This document shows, piece after piece, positions 59,419 to 64,000 of a stretch of 64,000 bases of DNA. The DNA is from Vreelandella piezotolerans (GTDB lineage: Bacteria > Pseudomonadota > Gammaproteobacteria > Pseudomonadales > Halomonadaceae). Numbering within the stretch: the first letter of the stretch is position 1; each line of letters starts with the position of its first letter. The notes under the pieces are model-generated. The model searched no databases. It was not told where the DNA came from and saw nothing but the letters and a program-made list of their open reading frames with translations. The position numbers and the translations under genes are program-made. The stretch lies in contig NZ_CP048602.1 of the NCBI RefSeq assembly GCF_012427705.1, forward strand, positions 2,232,001 through 2,296,000, read 5' to 3'.

Positions 59419-62142
59419 TTAGCTCAATTTTCCGCAGCACTGCTTGTATTTCTTACCCGAACCACACACGCAAGGATCGTTGCGGCCTACTTTGGGATTT
59501 TCACGACGCAGCGGGCGACCGTCGGCACCGGGCGAGGCCTCGCCAGGCTCGGCATCGGGCGCATCGTGGCGGCTGGCAGCCGTGGCTTTTTCACGGGCCA
59601 GCTCTTCACGGCGCTTCTGCTCCAGCGCATCGACCTCTTCTGGCTGACGCACCTGAACGTGGCTGAGAATACGCGTGACATCGGCTTTGATGTTGGTCAA
59701 CAGATGCTGGAACAGCTCGAAGGACTCGCGCTTGTACTCCTGCTTGGGGTTTTTCTGTGCATAGCCACGCAAGTGGATACCGCGACGCAAATGATCCATG
59801 GACTGCAGATGCTCTTTCCAGCGGGTATCCAGCACTTGCAGCATCACTTGTTTCTCGAAGCGACGAATCAGCGCTTCACCAGCGGACTCGATCTTCGCCT
59901 GGTACGCGTCGCGGTGCATGGTTTGCAGGCGCTCGCGCAGCTTCTCTTCACTGAAGCGCTCATCCTCGTCCGCCCACTGCACGACCGGAGCATCGAGATT
60001 GAACTCCGTTTTCAGATGCGCTTCCAGCCCAGGAAGATCCCACTGCTCAGCCAGACTTTGTGGGGGCACGTAGTCGCTAATCGCCTCCTCCATGACCTCC
60101 TCACGAATACCTAACACAGCGGCGGAGACATCGTCGGAGGCGAGAATTTCGTTACGCTGCTCATAGATGACGCGGCGCTGGTCGTTGGCGACGTCATCGT
60201 ACTCCAGTAGCTGCTTACGGATATCGAAGTTACGGCCTTCGACTTTCTTCTGCGCGCGCTCGACCGCGTTAGAGACCATTTTGTGCTCGATGGCCTCGCC
60301 ACGCTCGAGCCCCAACGCCTGCATCAAACGCTTCACGCGATCCGAGCCAAACAGACGCATCAGGCTATCTTCCAAGGAGAGGAAGAAGCGTGTCGAGCCA
60401 GGATCCCCCTGACGCCCGGCGCGACCGCGAAGCTGGTTATCGATACGCCGTGATTCGTGCCGCTCGGAACCCACGACGTGCAGGCCACCCGCTTCCAAGA
60501 CCGCATCATGGCGCTTTTGCCATTCGGCCTTGAGCGTATCGATTTGGGCTTGACTGGGGTTTTGCAGCTTGGCTGCCTCGGCCTCCCAGTTGCCACCCAA
60601 CATGATGTCCGTCCCACGCCCCGCCATGTTGGTGGCGATGGTAATGGCACCTGGTCGGCCCGCCTGGGCGATGATTTCCGCTTCGCTTTGGTGCTGTTTT
60701 GCGTTGAGCACGTTAAATTTCAAGCCTGCATTGCGCATCAGGCGTGCGAGGTACTCGGACGTTTCGATCGACGCCGTACCGACCAGCACAGGACGACCAG
60801 CCTCTGTTTCTGCCTTGACGTCTTTGATGATGGCTTCGTACTTCTCTTCGGCGCTCAGGTAGACGAGATCATTGAGATCCTTGCGCGCCAACGGACGGTT
60901 GGTAGGGATGACGATGACGTCCAGACCGTAAATTTGACGGAATTCGAACGCTTCGGTGTCCGCCGTGCCCGTCATGCCCGACAGCTTTTCATACAGACGA
61001 AAGTAGTTCTGGAAGGTAGTGGATGCCAGCGTCTGACTTTCACGCTGAACCGTCACCCCTTCTTTGGCTTCGACGGCCTGGTGCAACCCCTCGGACCAAC
61101 GACGCCCAGGCATGGTACGACCGGTATGTTCGTCGACGATCACGACCTGACCTTCCGCAACGATGTAGTCCACGTCGAGGTGGTAGAGGTGACGCGCACG
61201 TAGCGCCGAGTGCATGTGCTGCAGCAAGTTGAGGTTTTGCGCAGCATAAAGCGATTCGCCCTCCCCCAGCAGCCCCTCGGCCCGCATGAGTTCTTCGACC
61301 TTATTGTGTCCTTGCTCGGTCAGTTCTACCTGTTTCTGCTTTTCGTCGAGCACGAAATCGCCGCTCACTGGCGCTTCGTCATCTTCGGAGACTTCCCCCT
61401 GCTCGAGCTGCTGAGCCAAACGATTCACGATGCCGTAGAGGTCCGTATTTTCGTCCACCGCACCGGAGATGATCAGCGGTGTGCGCGCTTCATCGATCAA
61501 GATGGAGTCGACTTCGTCCACAATGGCGTAGTGCAAACCGCGCTGGACTTTGTCTTCCAGCGAGAACGCCATGTTGTCGCGTAGGTAGTCGAAGCCAAAT
61601 TCGTTATTGGTGCCGTAGGTAATATCGCATTGATACGCGTGACGCTTCTCTTCCCCCGTCTGTCCGGCGAAAATAACACCCACCGTGAGCCCTAGAAATT
61701 CATACAGGGGGCGCATCCATTCGGCATCGCGACGGGCGAGGTAGTCGTTCACGGTCACGACATGAACGCCTTTGCGAGTCAGCGCGTTCAAATAGACCGC
61801 GAGCGTGGCGACCAGGGTTTTACCTTCACCAGTCTTCATTTCGGCGATACGGCCGCGGTGTAGGGTCATACCCCCCACCATCTGCACGTCGAAATGACGC
61901 ATCCCCATCACCCGCTTACTGGCCTCGCGCACCACAGCAAACGCATCGGGCAAGAGGCTGTCCAGCGTTGCCCCTTCGTCTAGACGCTGACGTAGTTCTG
62001 GAGTTTTTGCTTGAAGCTCTGCATCGCTTAGGCCCGCCAGGGTCTCTTCCAATGCATTGATGCTCTGCACACTTTTTTGCATGCGCTTGACTTCACGGTC
62101 GTTCTTGGAGCCGACCACTTTACGTAACAAATTATTAATCAT
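59419..62142 (-). CDS. secA: Preprotein translocase ATPase SecA
   Basis: SecA drives proteins through SecYEG. The 907-residue protein has Walker [13 protein letters not shown], the [16 protein letters not shown] motif, the preprotein-binding and scaffold domains, [25 protein letters not shown] and a C-terminal zinc motif ([13 protein letters not shown]) used with SecB. It is full length. The 5' side is preceded by a short secretory ORF (62222-62578) in the secM position. The RBS is weak (TTGGAA), which leaves room for control from the leader. Confidence 0.97.
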   Translation of the reverse strand: MINNLLRKVVGSKNDREVKRMQKSVQSINALEETLAGLSDAELQAKTPELRQRLDEGATLDSLLPDAFAVVREASKRVMGMRHFDVQMVGGMTLHRGRIAEMKTGEGKTLVATLAVYLNALTRKGVHVVTVNDYLARRDAEWMRPLYEFLGLTVGVIFAGQTGEEKRHAYQCDITYGTNNEFGFDYLRDNMAFSLEDKVQRGLHYAIVDEVDSILIDEARTPLIISGAVDENTDLYGIVNRLAQQLEQGEVSEDDEAPVSGDFVLDEKQKQVELTEQGHNKVEELMRAEGLLGEGESLYAAQNLNLLQHMHSALRARHLYHLDVDYIVAEGQVVIVDEHTGRTMPGRRWSEGLHQAVEAKEGVTVQRESQTLASTTFQNYFRLYEKLSGMTGTADTEAFEFRQIYGLDVIVIPTNRPLARKDLNDLVYLSAEEKYEAIIKDVKAETEAGRPVLVGTASIETSEYLARLMRNAGLKFNVLNAKQHQSEAEIIAQAGRPGAITIATNMAGRGTDIMLGGNWEAEAAKLQNPSQAQIDTLKAEWQKRHDAVLEAGGLHVVGSERHESRRIDNQLRGRAGRQGDPGSTRFFLSLEDSLMRLFGSDRVKRLMQALGLERGEAIEHKMVSNAVERAQKKVEGRNFDIRKQLLEYDDVANDQRRVIYEQRNEILASDDVSAAVLGIREEVMEEAISDYVPPQSLAEQWDLPGLEAHLKTEFNLDAPVVQWADEDERFSEEKLRERLQTMHRDAYQAKIESAGEALIRRFEKQVMLQVLDTRWKEHLQSMDHLRRGIHLRGYAQKNPKQEYKRESFELFQHLLTNIKADVTRILSHVQVRQPEEVDALEQKRREELAREKATAASRHDAPDAEPGEASPGADGRPLRRENPKVGRNDPCVCGSGKKYKQCCGKLS

Positions 62143-62160
62143 GAAATTTCCAAATCATCG

Positions 62161-62185
62161 TGAGCGCCCCATCCAGGTACGCTCA
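62161..62185 (-). promoter_or_regulatory. Hairpin in front of secA
   Basis: TGAGCG pairs with CGCTCA across a 13-base loop that can close further through CC/GG. It lies between the stop of the 118-residue ORF and the secA RBS (GGA at 62149-62151), ten bases upstream of the latter. It could be part of a switch that limits secA translation; folding was not computed. Confidence 0.4.
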
Positions 62186-62221
62186 GGTATCAGGCAAAAA
62201 GGGTGGTAATCAAGCGAGGCA

Positions 62222-62578
62222 TTATCGAGTAGGCGGGCCACGGGGCGTCACGACATCGCTTGCGGCGACGAGCGGGAGCGCAAACCGAAGAAAAGGTAAC
62301 GGGCGACGGAAGGATTGGGGCTCTCGTCGCGTTTGGCGATGAAACCAGCGGCGAAGCGCGCGCCGTTTCTTCGCGATCCAATGAGACTGCGCGCGAAGCA
62401 TGGCAGGCATCCAAAAGCAGATGCAAACACCACGGTCGCTGCTTCTCAACGCGTCGGATGGGTGTAAACTAGCGGGTAGTAAACAACTCACCAGCAAACC
62501 AGCCAACCACCAACGCGCCAGGCCATAGCGTCGAGGACGCTTTAGCGAAGCGGATTCGATCTCTGACGTTGATGACAT
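62222..62578 (-). CDS. Short secretory ORF before secA, putative arrest peptide
   Basis: I know no family for this 118-residue ORF. It has an AGGAG RBS 12 bases before its ATG. A basic N-region (KRPRRYGLAR) is followed by a hydrophobic core (WWLAGLLVSCLLPASL, residues 23-38) like a signal sequence, then a very Arg-rich body, and the end reads TPRGPPTR (RGPP at 113-116). The stop codon is 79 bases before secA on the same strand. E. coli secM lies in the same place between lpxC and secA, carries a signal sequence, and stalls at RAGP near its end to raise secA translation. RAPP-like tails are known in other arrest peptides. The ORF may be an arrest peptide sensing secretion. Against it: high Arg content, overlapping frames, and no sequence identity to SecM. 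Confidence 0.5.
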   Translation of the reverse strand: MSSTSEIESASLKRPRRYGLARWWLAGLLVSCLLPASLHPSDALRSSDRGVCICFWMPAMLRAQSHWIAKKRRALRRWFHRQTRREPQSFRRPLPFLRFALPLVAASDVVTPRGPPTR

Positions 62579-62689
62579 GCTGTGGACTGGCTCCTGAGCG
62601 TGTTAGGCTCTGTCTATTGGCGGTCAATCACAGGTGATGCACGTAGTAACCAGTACGACGCCACTCGCAACACCCTAGGAATCAAGTTG
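62579..62689. other. Intergenic region between the secA leader ORF and dciA
   Basis: This 111 bp stretch separates divergent genes and should hold the promoter for the secA unit on the minus strand and one for dciA on the plus strand. I see no convincing sigma-70 pair in either direction. Confidence 0.3.
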
Positions 62690-63160
62690 ATGAGTATAAA
62701 GGTTAAGCGTTCTCGCGCACAGCCCATTGCCCAACTGCTAACCAAGTCAGGCGGCGTCGGCCAGCTCATGCGACAATCACGCTTGATCGATCAAGCACAG
62801 CGGCATCTCCGTGCTCATTTACCCGAAGAGATGCGTGAACATATTTTCGTAGGCGGTTTTAGCAATGGGCGCTTGACCCTCATCAGCGGGCAAGCGAGCT
62901 GGCTGACGTGGCTACGCTACGAACAATCTCGCCTGTTATCGCTGCTTCACCAGCTCCCTGGCTTTGAGGGAGTGACAGGGTTCACCCTTAAAGTGCGCCC
63001 CGTACGCCCCATCGAGTCACCCAGACGCTTCACGCGAACGCTTTCCGACAGTGCGGGCAAAACCCTGGCCGAATGCGCCAAAGACGCTGACAGCCTCAGC
63101 CTCAAACATGCCCTAGAGCGCCTGGCCTCTCACGCTCGCCCGAAAGACACCAAAACGTAA
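62690..63160 (+). CDS. dciA: DUF721 protein, DciA-like helicase loader
   Basis: The 156-residue protein has the DUF721 core: IAQLLTKSGGVGQLMRQSRLIDQAQRHLRAHLPEEMREH, followed by LTLISGQASWLTWLRYEQSRLL and a basic, disordered C-terminus. DciA proteins load the replicative helicase DnaB in most bacteria that lack DnaC or DnaI. I chose the ATG at 62690, with TAGGA upstream, which fits the family; a longer frame starts at 62582. The same gene lies between lpxC and secA in Pseudomonas. It converges with lpxC. Confidence 0.83.
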   Translation: MSIKVKRSRAQPIAQLLTKSGGVGQLMRQSRLIDQAQRHLRAHLPEEMREHIFVGGFSNGRLTLISGQASWLTWLRYEQSRLLSLLHQLPGFEGVTGFTLKVRPVRPIESPRRFTRTLSDSAGKTLAECAKDADSLSLKHALERLASHARPKDTKT

Positions 63161-63187
63161 TTTAAAAGCGCCTCCCCTTACACGCAA

Positions 63188-63211
63188 AAAGCACCGCCGA
63201 AGCAGTGCTTT
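63188..63211. terminator. Weak terminator between dciA and lpxC
   Basis: AAAGCAC and GTGCTTT form a 7 bp stem with a ten-base loop between converging genes; the flanking T and A runs are short. Confidence 0.4.
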
Positions 63212-63272
63212 ATAGATGGGGAGCCATGTCACGTTTTCAACTCAACGCCCCAGACATTTTTATTTTGACGAA

Positions 63273-64000
63273 TTACGCCATCGCTGGAGCCGCATAAGAG
63301 ATGGGTGCCACGGCTTTCTCTTCTTCGAACGTGACAATTTCATAGGCATCAGGCTGAGCCATTAGCTCACGGCACAGCTGGTTATTGAGCGCATGGCCTG
63401 ATTTCACGCCGCGGAATTCGCCAATCAAACTATAGCCCAACTGATACAGGTCACCGATGGCATCTAGCACCTTGTGTTTGACGAACTCATCTTCATAGCG
63501 CAGGCCACCTTCATTGACGATACGGTAATCATCAACAACGATCGCATTCTCGAGGCTGCCCCCAAGAGCCAAATTGTTGGAGCGAAGGTACTCGAGATCG
63601 CGCATGAAGCCAAAAGTTCGCGCACGGGAGACTTCTTTGACGAACGACGTGGTCGAAAAGTCGATCAGCGCAGTTTGCTTCTGCTGCTCGAAAACCGGAT
63701 GGTCGAAATCGATGGCAAACGACACTTTAAAACCTTGGTGAGGCAAAAAAGTGGCTTCTTTATCACCATCGGTCACACCAATGCGGCGCTTGATGCGAAT
63801 GAATTTCTTGGCCGCCTCTTGCTCCAAAATGCCCGCAGACTGAATCAAAAAGACAAATGGGCTGGCGCTACCATCCATGATGGGCACTTCCGGGGCACTG
63901 ATATCGACGTAGGCATTATCGATGCCCAAGCCCGCAAAGGCGGACATAAGGTGCTCGACGGTCGCGACTTTGACACCTTCATAAGAGAGCGCCGTGCACA
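63273..64000 (-). CDS. lpxC: UDP-3-O-acyl-N-acetylglucosamine deacetylase, partial
   Basis: LpxC is the zinc enzyme that commits UDP-GlcNAc to lipid A synthesis. The frame is open to the window edge, so the N-terminal ~60 residues are missing. Visible motifs are [17 protein letters not shown] (zinc His), [56 protein letters not shown] and KSGHALNN (zinc His). The sequence ends with a short hydrophobic tail. It lies upstream of secA as in E. coli, with dciA between on the other strand. Confidence 0.95.
   Translation of the reverse strand, partial: CTALSYEGVKVATVEHLMSAFAGLGIDNAYVDISAPEVPIMDGSASPFVFLIQSAGILEQEAAKKFIRIKRRIGVTDGDKEATFLPHQGFKVSFAIDFDHPVFEQQKQTALIDFSTTSFVKEVSRARTFGFMRDLEYLRSNNLALGGSLENAIVVDDYRIVNEGGLRYEDEFVKHKVLDAIGDLYQLGYSLIGEFRGVKSGHALNNQLCRELMAQPDAYEIVTFEEEKAVAPISYAAPAMA

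Noticed and set aside
60457..61203. A 248-codon plus-strand frame opposite secA
   Set aside because: Antisense shadow of secA with no known motif.

Overview
This 64 kb window looks like chromosomal core sequence of a GC-rich gammaproteobacterium. The gene order is mostly that of Pseudomonas (maf/sppA/HAD/rluC/rne/murB/ptp/kdsB/ycaR/lpxK; lpxC/DUF721/secA/argJ; holB-pilZ), mixed with an E. coli-like msbA-lpxK arrangement and a Vibrio/marine-type TonB system. I infer Halomonas or a close relative (Halomonadaceae) from this mix and from the protein sequences. No database search was possible. I see no tRNA, rRNA, CRISPR array, insertion sequence or prophage.

Layout. 1-6.3 kb: the 3' end of a DAHP synthase gene, then dinG and rhlB on the minus strand, a small basic protein coupled to xthA, and a secreted protein made of two copies of one ~126-residue domain. 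6.3-11.4 kb: a six-gene TonB energy-transduction operon (DUF3450, TtpC-like, exbB, exbD, tonB, TPR protein) preceded by a Fur-box-like site. 11.5-16.8 kb: the class Ib ribonucleotide reductase operon nrdHIEF with a Nudix gene behind it and two NrdR-box-like sites 31 bp apart in front, then a manganese-type sodA. Together 6.3-16.8 kb looks like a region for life with little iron. 16.9-20.7 kb: etfBA divergent from the ETF-ubiquinone oxidoreductase gene, with a PsrA-like palindrome between them. 20.7-23.9 kb: a porin, small PstS-like protein and diguanylate cyclase operon. 24-26.8 kb: a UvrD-like helicase overlapping a DUF1285 gene.

26.8-37.9 kb is the fatty-acid and ribosomal-protein cluster: yceD, rpmF, plsX, fabD, fabG, acpP, fabF, pabC, mltG, tmk, holB, pilZ and tatD, all on the minus strand, with maf divergent. 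fabH is absent from it. 37.9-41.3 kb holds sppA, a HAD phosphatase and rluC, then a ~690 bp leader in front of rne (41.3-44.6 kb). 44.7-52.2 kb holds envelope genes on the minus strand: murB, a low-molecular-weight phosphatase, kdsB, a ycaR-like gene, lpxK, msbA and comEC. 52.3-54.8 kb: a DUF2062 protein and lolC-like/lolD with no second permease gene beside them. 55-57 kb: aguA-aguB, turning agmatine into putrescine. 57.1-64 kb: a Nudix-ThiE fusion, argJ, secA, a short secretory ORF just upstream of secA, dciA (DUF721) and the 3' part of lpxC.

The most interesting candidate for something undescribed is the 118-residue ORF directly upstream of secA (62222-62578, minus). It has a signal-sequence-like N-terminus and ends in RGPP plus two residues. 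It sits where secM sits in E. coli and its tail resembles RAPP-type translation-arrest sequences, so it may be an arrest peptide that controls secA.
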